Below are positions 45,926 through 58,791 of a stretch of DNA of 64,000 nt, piece by piece (the first letter of the stretch is position 1; every line of letters begins with the position of its first letter). A program made the position numbers and the translations under genes. Source of the DNA: Capitulum mitella (lineage: Eukaryota; Arthropoda; Thecostraca; Pollicipedomorpha; Pollicipedidae). The DNA is taken from contig CP099847.1 of NCBI GenBank assembly GCA_030062745.1, positions 29,746,923 to 29,810,922 on the forward strand, written 5' to 3'. The notes under the pieces were generated by a model. It saw only the letters and a program-made list of their open reading frames with translations. It had not been told where the DNA came from and searched no databases.

Positions 45926-48819
45926 CCTGTCGGACAACAGCGGGGTCCGGCTCAATCGTGGCTGTGCCACGCATTAAAAACAGCTGGGTATACATGCCCA
46001 CCAGAGGCTCATGGTAAAAAAAACAAACAAATAAACAAAGATACCTACCAAATTTGTGCAGTAATTCCTCAATGAACTCAATTCCACATCAATCCAACAA
46101 AATGGGGGGAAATGGTTTTATCTCTTACACATTATTTTAATCTATTTTTGAATAAACAGAAAAGGATGGTGAATGTCTGTTTCTGGTTTTGTTGCTGCAT
46201 CACATTTGCAAATGGTTTCATCTGGGGACTGCCAAATGGTTGCCTAAATGGTAAATATTGCTGAGAACTAAAAGCAGCTTAGTGCATGCAATGGCATATG
46301 TAGGAAGTGTAGAATCCCAATCTAGAAGAAAATTGCAGTGCAGACTTTTGTAACAAATGTTTATTGTAATTTCTCCTGACAGTGGTATGATGATATAAAA
46401 AAACATTTGCTACATGCAACATGATGATTAAAAGTTGCTTAAATGTTCCAAATAACACAAAAAATACATCTGCACTGAAATATATGCTATTTGAGTAGAA
46501 ACATATCTCATGTTACTAAAACATAACAATAAATGTTCCATGACTGCAATGACAAACATTTTTTCAAACCATGATCAGGCAACCAGGAAGGCATGCCCCT
46601 CCCTCAGCCCAGTGATGCACGGAACCGCACATAAGCACCAAAGGACAAAGAAACTTGCAGCACTTCATGCCACAAAAAGATCAAATGTAAGCCTGCAAAG
46701 CAGAACTGCATTACTGTTAGGTGCAAAGAATGCTGAAAGCAGTCATAGCCAAAGCCAATCCATGACTACCCACTATACCATCCCAGACATGAACACTTAG
46801 TCAACATAAATAAAGGAATCAATCACAGGGGTGGAGGGGGCTTTGCCTGGTCACTTACATGAAGAGTCAAGATGTATCTCCAAGGAGTCCACCCAACTAA
46901 GTATAGCTTGTCATTGGGTGGCCTCTGGGAGCTAGTCCTATTGATTCATGTCACTGATCAGGAATGATGCTGTGATACAGATCATTATTAAGATTCAGGG
47001 ATTGGGTAGTTATGAATTATATGTACTAGGAAATTCATACAAACTCATTTCATTATTGCATATCTGAGTTTGATTCCTATTTATCAATGGCCATTCTACA
47101 TTTTCTGTGACATGTTTTTTTATCACAGGTTTCCTTTGCCTTATATAAGGCTCCTTAGCAGAAAGCTACTGGTAGTTGAATTTTCCAAGAATCTAGTCAC
47201 TGCCATGAAGACTGACTAGTGACTGACATTCTGCTGAATCTGCAGCTTTGCCATATCATTCATTTTCAGAATTTTGTATTTCTTACATCCAAGATCTGAG
47301 CTGACTGGTAGGTATACATGTTCAATAATTCCAACTTTATGTTTTAGAAGGATGACTAAATAATTTAGCTGTGAAGTGTAATTTGCACCATACCAGTGCT
47401 TTGGGGATGGTATGACTTGCATGTAAAACTGGCATGTAAGAAATCTCCATTATACAGATTCTGTGTGGCAAAGAAAATGCTCATTGGCTTTGTCGCATGC
47501 AAACAAAGTTGGCAAACACTTCACAACTACTTCCAACTCAAAGAAAAGTCCTTTATTTGGGGACCAGTCTGCAAAGTATGGCAATCTCAGCAAGATCTTG
47601 GACAAGACCATGCCCTGGCATGGATGTAAAAATACAAGGATTTGTTGGGGGACACAAACAGGTCTGGTACAGACTGCACAGTAGTTGGGAGGATACTATG
47701 ATCACTGTGTGGACCCAAGGCTGTGGTGCAGACTGTGCACTGCCAGTGTGGACAAAATTCCAAACCAAAGGGGAAATGACAGAATGCTAAGATGCAAGAC
47801 TCATGGAAAATACAATGCTGATGTGCCTTAATATGGTTACAGTCTGGGAGGTCCATTTGCCTTCTTCTGGGCCCAGCTTCTGGTTAGCTATGGCAGAATA
47901 TGCATCTTGGCTGGCTGCAGTCATGCTTTCTGAACTCCTATGCTGTTTGCCTAATCTTGGTCAGATTGTATCCTTCATTTGGGGAAATAAATACAGCATA
48001 TCATAGACGTTCTTGAATGGTGCAGTACAAGTCTTGTGGCATTTTGGAGCTATGTGACTGTGTTATGCACCATCACAAGCTCTATTTCACTCCTACAGAA
48101 GGCAACAGGATATGCTTGATTTACTTTGGAGCATGTTAACATATTCTGATTCAGCATAATTCTTGGTTAAGCCCCAGGATGGGACATGATGCATACAAGT
48201 TTTCCTGTCTTGAGATTCTGAGCAGACTGGTGCAAATAAGAAGTTCCTACTGGTACTCCCTGTCAAGAGTTCTGCCATATTTTTGATACTGGCATGAAGA
48301 CTTGCAAAAAATGTTTATGATGAAGCTTTATTTCATACTGGCATGAAGATTAGTAAAAAATGCTTATGATGAAGGTTTACAATATGCAAAACCACACATC
48401 TGGGGTTGAAAATGCATATGGAGCACATTTGTTTAGGCATTCCTCAGCACCATCTAATAGCAATTTTCCCAACCCTGGACAAGGGTGTTGGAACTGTGGG
48501 TGGGGGGAGAGGGGGTAGCAGCACCACCCTACTTTTAGGCACCATTTGCAACAAGTACAACATTAAACCTATGGCAATGCATGAAAAGAAACAAAGCAAA
48601 AATCACATTTATCCGCCATCTCCACCGAGGTTTTCCGATACAGAACCATGGTACACGTTAACAAACGTTTTTCAGGGGTGACTTTTGGTGCACAGATAAA
48701 AATATTTCATTGTAGAAGATGGCTGAATTTTAGCACTGATAGTTCTAACAACCATGGCATGTTAGTGATTCATTTTTAATTCAGTGATGCAGTCCCTGAA
48801 CAACATACTAACAACTCAC
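45926..48819 (-). other. Probable HYOU1 5' intron; no gene seen
   Basis: AT-rich sequence with no recognisable ORF. It contains a duplicated segment (48286-48325 and 48335-48374, both with ACTGGCATGAAGA and TTATGATGAAG) and many short A/T runs. If the 5' exon call is wrong, this is simply upstream sequence. Confidence 0.35.
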
Positions 48820-49000
48820 CGATCAACGACAGCGCGTGCAGCGTACCGGTCCGTTAAATTAAGCCGCCGTCCGGTAAATGCGTCGACTGATAGTTTGGCT
48901 CCCACGGTATTCAGGTCTTGATATCCCTTACAGATGAAGTCGGAGAAATCTAACACAGACACACGCAAATATCACACTGTTCCAACTTCATCCAGCAGTG
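48820..49000 (-). other. Possible noncoding first exon of HYOU1 (5' end approximate)
   Basis: HYOU1 exon 1 seems to begin at an acceptor (CCGACAG at 45927-45933) only 3 bases before the ATG, so a separate 5' UTR exon is likely. On the minus strand a donor GATCG|GTGAGT ends at 48820, about 2.9 kb upstream, after CG-containing sequence unlike the surrounding AT-rich repeats. The transcription start is not visible; 49000 is a guess. Confidence 0.35.
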
Positions 49001-49017
49001 CTCACGTATGTTGCTGT

Positions 49018-49027
49018 GACACGTGTC
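49018..49027. promoter_or_regulatory. GACACGTGTC palindrome upstream of the putative HYOU1 first exon
   Basis: A perfect 10-bp palindrome with the CACGTG/ACGTG core used by bZIP and bHLH factors; XBP1-type unfolded-protein-response sites share the CACGT core. It sits about 200 bp upstream of the proposed donor of the HYOU1 5' exon. HYOU1 is a known unfolded-protein-response target in animals. The link is inferred from position. Confidence 0.3.
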
Positions 49028-49639
49028 CTTACGACTAGTGGCCGAGAGTTTTCCGTAGCAGTCGAACGGTTGACGCTAGTGCAATGCATCTGGTGTCGAA
49101 ATCGCCGTAGCTAAATTAAAAAATCTTCGGATTTAGAGCGTTATTTCAAGCCCACACAAAAACGCGGACAGAACTTTACAGGCCATAGAGAACTGGCAAC
49201 AAGGCAGGAGTGTCGGTTTCTGCCTTTTTGTGAGGGCTCTGGCCCTCCAGTGCTGATTTCCCTCACCCCTAAGTTGGTTTGCGCCCCAATATTTTTTGCC
49301 GGTTTTGACAAATGCAATGAGCAAATAAAGAAAAGAACACCCGCAATAAATAAGAGATAAGCAGAAAGCATGGAATAAAATACAATGTGATCTCAGCCAT
49401 TTAAAAAAGAAACGTTAACATGTTTTGTGGCGAAACGCGCTGTTTAGGAGCGTCGGTTTCTATAGACCTGGTGCTCGGGGTGCACCAATATCGATTTAAA
49501 TCCAACCAATGTTCCTCTGCGCGTTCCGCCTTTACCAACGTTTTTTTTTAAGAAAACAAACCTTAAATCACAACTGCATGCTAAGAAACCATTGGAATAG
49601 CAGGAGTCAGGAGCTTCATACAACAGAGTGATAGTACAG

Positions 49640-49690
<51 letters not shown>
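49640..49690. repeat. TA microsatellite
   Basis: (TA)n with one break. Confidence 0.95.
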
Positions 49691-49904
49691 GGGTGGAGCT
49701 TTAGGATATTTTAGGATATTCAGCCATCCCCCCTTCCCTAACAATTTGGGACTCCCAACATTAGATCTGTGTGACTGGGGACCGAGCAGACAAAGGGGAC
49801 AAAACACACGACTCACGAGAGCCCATACGGGTCGTCAACCCAACTATGGGACGCGGCCCGTTTAGTCGCACGATCCGTTCTGTACGGTTATACCTAGCAG
49901 GGAT

Positions 49905-49913
<9 letters not shown>

Positions 49914-49986
<73 letters not shown>

Positions 49987-50130
49987 ATGTATATAGTGTA
50001 TCCCGATAGGGATGATACCAAAATTTTCAATCGCAGGTCCGCTGTCTTACCCGCATTATGCATATATTTATATATACATATATATAAATATATATATATA
50101 TTTATTTATATTTATATACATATTTATATA
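49914..50130. repeat. TA/TG microsatellite and irregular TA-rich tract
   Basis: (TA)n then (TG)n to 49988, unique sequence for the nested-repeat arm (50000-50060), then irregular ATATTTATA sequence to 50130. Confidence 0.9.
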
Positions 50131-50527
50131 CTCCCAAAATATAGGTTTCCGGACGGATTTAGTCCACTTTATTTGACTAACAAAAATTTATGAGTTTTTC
50201 GTTGCTAGATATTTATCAAATTTTTGTAAGTCAAATAAAGTGGATTATATCCGTCCGGAAACCTACATTTTGGGAGGTTTGATTGTCGGGCCCTCTGCTC
50301 GACCCCTCCCCCTCCATCACTTAGACAAAACCACACTTCTGCAATAGGAAATAGGCGTAGGACAGGGTGGCCGGAGGTCCACGATCCCCACTTTTTTAGA
50401 TACTCTTAGGCTCCTATACACTTTGGAACAGAAGATCCATTGTAGAGGCATGGGTGTCGCGGCCCATAATGCAGGTAAGACAGCGGACCTGCGACTGAAA
50501 ATTTTTGGTATCATCCCTATCGGTATG
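49998..50527. repeat. Nested inverted repeat (outer arms about 63 bp)
   Basis: Outer arms: CCGATAGGGATGATACC..CGCAGGTCCGCTGTCTTACC at 50002-50060, inverted at 50464-50524. An independent inner hairpin (50131-50272) lies within. Much of the left half between them is TA-rich microsatellite. Confidence 0.85.
50131..50272. repeat. Hairpin with about 58-bp arms inside the nested repeat
   Basis: CTCCCAAAATATAGGTTTCC..GGACGGATTTAGTCCACTTT at 50131 is mirrored by AAGTGGATTATATCCGTCCG and TACATTTTGGGAG ending at 50272. Near-perfect pairing with a loop of about 25 bp, typical of a small MITE or snapback element. Confidence 0.85.
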
Positions 50528-51173
50528 CACTGACAGAAGTCGCTTCAGTACGACTCACACTGCATCAATCAAGCCGTTGGGCAGGTAAGCGACGACCCCA
50601 CCAGCCGGGCTTTTTTTAAGAGGGCCCCACGGTGTTACATGGCCAAAAAAGCTCTTCAGAATTGGTATGGCCACACTAGCTTTGTATTAAAGCTGCAATA
50701 ATAGGTGTGGGTTTCAGAGTTTATTCAGTCTGCCCAGCACAGCCTCCGATCCTAAAAATCACAAAAGTCGATGTGAAAAATCAGACATTTGCTGTCCTGA
50801 TCACGCTGCCACCAAAATCTTGGCCAGTTTGGGCAGGCATGTACGGCATTGTGTATGTGCGTCGTGTCACATCTCTTTTGTCCTGAACGGAATCATACCA
50901 TGTACAACGTTACTAAACCCCATACAAAGAAAAAGTGATGGGGGGATCCAAAGACGTTTCTTTCTTTTGAGCTAACGCTGTTCCCTCAAAAGCGGGGCCA
51001 TGCCCCCCCCCCCGCCAGTTCTTACTCTCATGGTGGGAAAATTGACCGTATCAAAAAGCACTCATCAAAGTTTTCAAAATTACAGCGCATTCATTTTAAG
51101 GTTCTTTTGTCTACTAAACAAGCCATTCGTGGTAAGCACTCATAAAAGTTTTCAAAATAACAGCACATCCATT

Positions 51174-52401
51174 TTAACCCGCGCACGACCGTCGGTCCGT
51201 CCCGAACATCGACGACTGGGGGAGGGGCAGTTGACTGCCCCCCCTCTAACTCACGAACGGTTGATCGCACGATAAAAATAAGCATACCGTTGGAAAGCTT
51301 GTGACGAGAAGAGCTCGAAACTAACTGGTCTCATTTTTAGTTTTAGATAATATGTAAGCCAATTTACGCCCTATATATGTTTTCTCATAGCCGACTGCAT
51401 GAGACCGAGAAATGGCCTGAATCTCAAGGGCTGTGACTAATAACGCATAGGTGAAGGCACCAGCGCACAAGTAAATGTCCGTGGATGCCGATACACCTCT
51501 AATTTCCCCAGATTTGTTCAATATATACGCCGAGACGTTGAGTTAAAGACACCGTAATTCTCCCCGTCGGCCGTCAGTGTGCGCCGCTGCCGTATGCAGT
51601 ACCAAATTGACGGGAACTAATTTTGGCGTTCCTTTATTTTCGCGAAAAAGGACAATCTATGTCAATTTTATTGATCTTTGTGGTCCTTGTGATGGTTTCT
51701 CATGCTTAAATTTTGGGAAAATTGATTAGTTGCCAATCTACAAAGTTGGCGGAGCTTTAATCGCGAGAGTCTATTTATTTCCAAAATATGCTACTTTTCA
51801 AACTTTCTGAGGTTCCTGGTATTAATTACGTCTGTGCAAGTTAGTTCTGTCATTTTCTACGCATTCTGAGTAGTTCATCGTCGATTTTGACGGTGGTACA
51901 CTTTGGCCCACTACAGTTATTCGTGACCTGACCTCAGGTCAATGGCTGGAGGTCACTGATACTTTGCCCAATGACGGTAACTAGATGTCTGCTTCACTCC
52001 ACACTAAAAATGTTATGAAATATTCTGTCAATTTCCGAAAAAACCGCGATATGTCTTAAAAATGGGCTTGATCTTAGGTCAACGACCCAGAAAACTCCGA
52101 AAAATCTGAGATAGCAGATTTGTTGCATCTATCACGGTCACTATTCCCGGAAAGTATTATTGAGATATCTTGTTTTGCGAAAAAGTTAGAGGGCGCTAAA
52201 CTTTTTTCGACATAGGTCTGTTTGACCTGACCTAGGTCAGGCACCTGACCTGACCAGAGGTCAAAATTTTGACACGAGACGTAAGACTAATGGAGCAAAA
52301 GGTACACAAAGTTTCGTGACTCTGTGTTTGTTGGTTCTCTCGCAATGCCAGAAAAACCTCAGGGGGGCAGTCAACTGCCCCCCCAGTCGGGGACGGGTTA
52401 A
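51174..52401 (+). mobile_element. Family B TTAA-bounded element, copy 1
   Basis: 1.2 kb, from TTAACCCGCGCACGACCG to GTCGGGGACGGGTTAA. The inverted ends both include CGACTGGGGG and GGGCAGTTGACTGCCCCCC. No transposase ORF. AGGTCA-rich between 51920 and 52265, including TGACCTAGGTCA at 52228-52239. It was inserted into the second copy of a local duplication, so the neighbouring copy (51055-51125) shows the empty site. Confidence 0.88.
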
Positions 52402-52439
52402 AGTTGGTCTGTCTGCTGAACAAACTTCATTTTATGATA

Positions 52440-55115
52440 ACAGCCATTTTTCGAAACGTCTGGCCATAAGGAAAGTCAGTTGACCCCTCTGACGTCCTCT
52501 GGCTGTGCTAGTGATGAGGTTTCATTGCATCAAAAACACACACAACGAGCAAATATGATGGTGTTAAACGTTTCGAGATCAGCATTACGAACATTCAGCA
52601 CAGAAACGACATGTAATATGGCTACACACTTAGCTTTACGTTCTGTAAATGATAATTGAAGGACTACTGACATGTGCCAGCAGTCCTTGAATGCGTTGCT
52701 GTTTGCTGACGTATATATGTCAGCATACAGCTACGACCGTTTTGTCATGCATGACACCCCAGTGATTGGATATCTCAAAACTGCACAAGAAGGAGCAAAG
52801 GCAGGACGCTGGTAAAAGAGCAGTCCCACCGTCAGTGCCAATTACACGGTAGCACCGGTCTCCCCCTTAGGCCAGCATTTTTGGTGAAGAGCATTGCACA
52901 TCATCTTCCAGCAGGCGGTTTTCACGTGATCTCAGTTCACACTGAGCCCCACCACCTCTTAAAAAATCCTGACTGCGCCCCTGGATGGTAGTTTTTCACA
53001 ATCACACTCCGAGCGTCAACAAGTCAGTACATGCAGTGAGAGCACAGCGTATGACTTGAACAGTGCTCCCAGGAAGTCAATGACCCGAGAGAACCGAAAC
53101 GTCCAACGTGTCGGACATGCGTGCTGCCTCGCTGCCTCCGGAAGCTTGAGAGTCCTGCTTCCATTCCATCGATAACAAGAATAAGAGATGTGTTTTATCC
53201 CAGCTTTTTGAGCGTCTTAGCACCATCCACCGAAATCATGTCACAAGCACCCATTGGCACCTAAAGCGGAACGTTTTCAGAGTTTTGGGGAAGCCATCTT
53301 TAAGTCAGACATGCGGCGTTATAGAGCTGAAGTTAGATTTTCAAACTTGTAGATGGCAGCTGCCCGTAGCCCCCCCCTCCCCCTCCCCCCAACGCCTTCG
53401 TCCCTGCTTAATGACGCTGCGCGATTAATGTAGAATAAATGCAGAGCCTTTCATCTTTCCGACGGCAACGCTCATACGTGTGAAATGTCTCCGCTCTTCG
53501 TTTTTCCTCCGCAAATTTATCTGGGAGGCCCACGGCGACGCCGATGGCTTCGGGAATCGAGAAATCTCACATTGTCGGAGGCGTATCGCGGAATCGGAAT
53601 CTCCTCACGGAGACTGTTACCCAGCTCACGTTCCAAAATGCCGATGATCTGTTTGAGCACTCGTGAGGAGACGATGGTCACCGACGGCACGCTGAGGTCC
53701 TCATCACGCCAATACGTGTGTGTTGAGTCTGGATTTCTATTCGCGAGCTGCGGTAGGGGTGGATCCAGGATTTCGCCAAGGGGGAGGGGCCAATGGTCAG
53801 CGCGAGACCTCCCTCCAGGCAAGGGCCATCCCTCCATTCTTTTGCTCTTCAGATATAAAAAAACGCTCATCTGCTCGCGCCCAGTGAAATATTTTATGTA
53901 ATTTTGCGTTTTTTACTACAACGTAATCGAAAAAAAATCAAGCCTTATTTGAAAAAATTTTGCGTTATGCCACAAAGCGGTCAAAATATAACAACGGCGA
54001 GATTTTAGGCGGCTGCGTTCCTCCCTCTTTTGAAATGCCGTGCCTGCATCTGATCTAGGAGCCCCTCTACCCCTCGTAGTTTCTGGAGACCTTGCTTACT
54101 TAGGTTAGGTTCCCTCTTGCACTTACAAGGGCATTTTTGGTGGTCCCCGACCGTCTGCCGTGTCAGGGCCCTCTGGTGGTCTCCGGTTCCTTTGACAGTT
54201 CCACGTGTCCCTCAGGACGTCTCAGGCGCTCTTTTGGCAGTTTCAGAGGCACCTCGGGCAGTTTCATGGACGCATCTGGCAGTTGGAGGGACACTTAAGA
54301 CATATTCGGTTTCCTCCCGTCGTCCCTGGGAATTTTTTTGCTGTGTAAGGAGCCCCTTTGGCAGGGACAGCGGATTGCATTTTCGGCTGGGGGGGGGGGC
54401 AAGTTCTATCGGATCAACGGCCGACCTCATTCGGGTTACTTTGTCTCCCCCCAAAAATACTGAATCCCGTTCTTTTTGCTATCGCCCTCTTTTTTCGTTA
54501 AACAGACAAACTTTTCCCCAGGTTTGGCGCTCGTGTGTACTTGTATTCTATAAAATGCACGGATTTTTTTTATTCAGGTCTGTCATTGCCATTTTTCAGG
54601 TCTTTGCCCTTGGGCATCCATTTACATAATGGCGATTGATACAAATTTCTGTCTCTTATGATGTTTGCGTTTACAACACGAATTCAACATTGTTATTATG
54701 TGCATTTGTAAACAGTTGAAAGACACTTTCTTGACACAACATTAAATTATAACTCGAAGCTCAGTAACAAAGCTCTTACGGACTGTCACACGAGAACGCA
54801 ATCGTTATCTGAAGCACTTGCCAAAGTAGCTTTGTCCAGGGCCTCGTCTAACATGTTAACTGGGGGCTCATCACCCGCAGTGAAGTCGCCAGCTCCCCCC
54901 AAGTCAAGGCCAAACCAGGCAACTGTGGGGAGGAGGGGGCAGTTAGAATGTTCAGTATCATTAAGTCTGAAACAGTTTTTTGCGGAGACGTAGCTTTGTT
55001 AAACGCGAAATCATTGCAGAAATGCACAACAAATACCGGGTTTTTTGTGGTCTCATCAGATTTTTCCAAATGCGAAGTCACTGCAAAATGCCTCATCCAT
55101 CAGTTTTTCGTGTGA
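52440..55115. other. No supportable gene; decayed repeats
   Basis: Between the two family B copies. Contains a GGGGC/CCCC-run patch (53750-53850), a GCCCCT-type degenerate repeat (54110-54300), and a 117-codon minus ORF (53517-53870) whose inner part (LKQIIGILERELG) looks mildly protein-like but matches nothing I know. Confidence 0.4.
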
Positions 55116-56299
55116 TGAACCCGCCCCCGACTGGGGGGGCAGTTGACCGATCCCCTGAGGTTTTTTTCTGGGATTGCGAGAGAACGAACAAACACAGAGC
55201 CACAAAACTTCGTGTACCTTTTGCTTCATCATTTTTACACATTGTGTCAAAGTTTTGGCCTCAGGTCAGGTCAGGTATCTGGCCTAGGTCAGATCAAACG
55301 GACCTATGTCCAAAAAGTCTAGCGCCCTGTAACTTCTTCGGAAAACGAAATATCTCAATAGTATTTTCAGGGATTAGTGATCATGATACATGCAACAAAG
55401 CTGCTGTCTCAGGTTTTTCGGAATTTCCCGGGTCATTGACCTATGGTCAAGCCTATTTTTAAGACATGTCGTCGTTTTTTCGGAAAACATTTCTAGTGTT
55501 GAGTGAAGCAGACATCTAATTACCGTCATTGGGCACAGTATCAATGACTTTCAGCCATTGACCTGAGGTCAGGTCACGAATAACTGTTGTGGGCTACAAT
55601 GTACCACCGTCAAAATCAACGATGAATTACTCAGAATGGGTAGAAAATGGCAGATCTGGCTTGAACAGACGTGATTTATACCAGGAATCTCAGAAAGTTT
55701 AAAAAAAATTCGCACATTTTGGAAATAAACAGGTTCTCGCGAATAAAGCTCCGTCAATTGTGTAGATTGATAGCTAATGAATTTTTCCAAAATTTGAGCG
55801 TGAAATTCAATGAAATTTACATGGATAGGCTTTTTTCACAAAAATAAAGGAACGCTAAAATTAGTTCTCGTTAATTTCTTACTGCGTATGGCTGCGCCGC
55901 ACGCCAACGGCCGGCGCGAAAATTGCCGTGTCTTTAACTTAACGTTTCGGCGTATATATTGAACAAATCCGAGAAATTATATGTGTACCGGCATTTGCGG
56001 ACCTTTACTTGTGCGCTGGTGCCTTTACCTATGCGTTTTTAGTCACAGCCCTTGAGATTCAGGCCGTTTCTCGGTCTTATGTAGTCGACTATGAGAAAAC
56101 AGATAGGACGTAAATTGCTTACACATTATCTGAAACTAGAAAATGAGACCAGTTTCGAGCTCTACTCGTCACAAGCTTTCCAACGGTGTGCTTATTTTTT
56201 ATCGTGCGACTAACCGTGCGTGAGTTAGAGGGGGGCGGCCAACTGCCCCCCCCCCCGTCGGGCATGACCGTAACCGACCGACGGTCGTGCGCGGGTTAA
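55116..56299 (-). mobile_element. Family B TTAA-bounded element, copy 2
   Basis: Reverse orientation. Begins TGAACCCGCCCCCGACTGGG (border TTAA mutated to TGAA) and ends CGTGCGCGGGTTAA. Interior blocks match copy 1 throughout, including the stretch with TCAGGTCAGGTCAGG near 55262. Confidence 0.87.
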
Positions 56300-58128
56300 A
56301 TCACAGGTGGCAGTGTATGGAAATAACATAGGTTAATGCCATTGTTATGCTGCAATGACACCGAAAGGGAAAAACCGAAAGCAATGCAGTCGAACTATGA
56401 GGGGGAAAAGGGTGGGGTAGATAGTAGGCTAGAGGCAAAAAACAAAACAAAAAAAAAACATAATTATCTTGTACGCACCCATATCTCGGGAACCAACACT
56501 AATCTAGTTCTAAGTGGTCTACTTCTGAAGAATTCACGTTTTTATCATGCATTTGGCCTTGAATATGGCCGTTTTTCGCAACTAATTGCCCTCTCATGAA
56601 GCATAAGTTCGTTTTAGCCACAACCAAATAAACTAAGAGCTCACTGAAATGCAAAATGACTTGATATTTCAACCCACATAGCCTACAGCACCTCTTGGTG
56701 CGATGTTGAAGTCATAGTGCCCTAAAATCAGCCACTGTCTTAGAAGCGGAATCAGATACGACGGGATGACTTGTTCGATTTCAGCCAACGAACATAAAGC
56801 ATCGAATAAGACGAATAACGGTGCGCGGAAATTTCGAACGGCAAAATACGAAATGCCGGATATCACTGCAGGAATTAACGTGGAAAAAGATTTCGTCGAA
56901 CAAGGCATTGAATAAGAAAACGTTAATTGTAAAATGTTCAACATAAATATCGAAGCAGTATAAACACCAAACTGCCATATACGAAATGATTGATGACTAA
57001 ATGACAGAATGCCGGGGGAATGATCAATAACGCATTGGATAAATATTAAAGTGAATTATATTACAATACGGACGCCTAGTAGCGCGCGGGCACTGACTTT
57101 TCCCTAAAACTGTACGGAGATATCTCAGCAGGTCAGCCGTGACATTTTTCCATGGTTTACACATAGCCTTCCAAGTGTCTTCGCTGTTTCGCTAAAATTG
57201 GAATGAATATTCCGGTTGTCTCAGGGGGTTACTGAATTGAACCGACTAGACAGATACCCTGGTTGCACCACAGGACCTGATGGTGTGGATGCAAAAATGC
57301 TGGTTTTTCACGTCATGTAGAGTAGAGAGTTCGGGTCCTGGGCGTCGAAAAATTGTCTGTCCTCGTTTCCCAGTAGTCTTTTGAAGACAACCTGTGACTC
57401 CTGTTGCCAGGGATCTTTCACCTGATAATAACGCATGACAGTGACAGTGAACTAAAAAATGTTTTTCCAACGTCTCGGATAGAACACTCGTAGAACATAC
57501 TGCCGATCTCCGGCGACGGCCCGCGCTGATTACCGCTCTGCCAACGACAGTCAACTTGGGAAGAGCTTGAATTCCGTCCGTGATTTTGACAGACAGACAG
57601 AAGTCCTGATCGCCTCGCCGTCAGGCTCATGTCTTGATATAACCTTCATCGTTTGAGATATCAAGTTGTAACATATTGCCCCACTCCATGGTTTGTAATG
57701 AAAAAAATGGCCATTCAGTAGCAACCCATGTGCGATTCCCGTCCCTGATGCGACGAAATGAAGTATAACCTCGCGATTATTTGTTCATCCAATATGTCGT
57801 CCCGCAATATTTCCCGTTTCGATAAATATCGCCATTAGATATTTATCCATACTGGACATCTTGCCGTTCCAAGCTTAAAGTGTGATGTTACAAGTTACAA
57901 GTTTGATGTTCATGTCTGTCGACAACTACCTTGTTTAATGCTTTGTTTCTAACATTTTGTTTTCAAGATTTGTGTACTCGACATTCTACTATGCGGCGTT
58001 TTGTGAGGTAACTGTGTCATCCCCAGTTCCGAAGATAAACGCAGGTTAGAAATCAATGGTGAGTGGTAAAAGGCATATATGAACCACATAGGACATGAAA
58101 GAAATGTCATCAGTTTTGAAAGTTTTTT
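56300..58128. other. No supportable gene
   Basis: Noncoding-looking sequence with short ORFs (103 codons or fewer). No repeats of note. Confidence 0.5.
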
Positions 58129-58345
58129 ATCCTAACCATTGCTGATTTTTCCTGCAGATGTTCTAATGCTGTATGGCTAAGTTTCTTGGTAATGGCGCGG
58201 AGTCTACATGTCTGCAGCCTTTTCCTTGCAAGTACCGTGCGTTCGTTTATTGTCTTACCCTTATCATTACTGATTTTTCATGCAGTTGTTTTAATGCGTC
58301 ATATGTAAGTTCATTGGTCTTGGTGCGGCATGTAGATATACACTC
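58129..58345. repeat. Tandem duplication, about 128-bp spacing
   Basis: CATTGCTGATTTTTCCTGCA..GGTAATGGCGCGG at about 58137 recurs at about 58264 as CATTACTGATTTTTCATGCA..GGTCTTGGTGCGG. Confidence 0.75.
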
Positions 58346-58791
58346 TTGTACTTGCGAGTAGCAGTGTTTCGTATTCATTCACATCTCACAATACCATCAT
58401 TTCAAGGGGTCCCTGTATCTCACGAAACCGCCTCCACACTCGTATCCACTCACATATTGCTTTGCAAACGCTAGCGATTTGTGAGGCTAGAAGCACCCAC
58501 AGGAGCACGGTCTCGTCCAGATACCCGCCGATGAAAGCAAATCTACCATATGAAAGACAGCACGCTTGTTGTTACATACTGAGGGAGAAGTGTCGGTGAC
58601 AGTCCTGTTCGGAAATTATCAGCTCCTGTTCGGGACGTGGTCGCTACACACTACACAGGTCACAGAGTTCGTAACACGGAGCAAATAAAGACTGTAGTAA
58701 CCTACATGTACCATAGGAATGACACCGGAACATCTTGGAGTGTACTTATGAATCATTCAGGTGCTCCTAGCGTCACAAGAAACACAGCCGC

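Noticed and set aside
53517..53870. 117-codon minus ORF with LKQIIGILERELG
   Set aside because: Slightly protein-like centre, but no family recognised and it sits in decayed repeats; not enough to call a gene or a transposase remnant.
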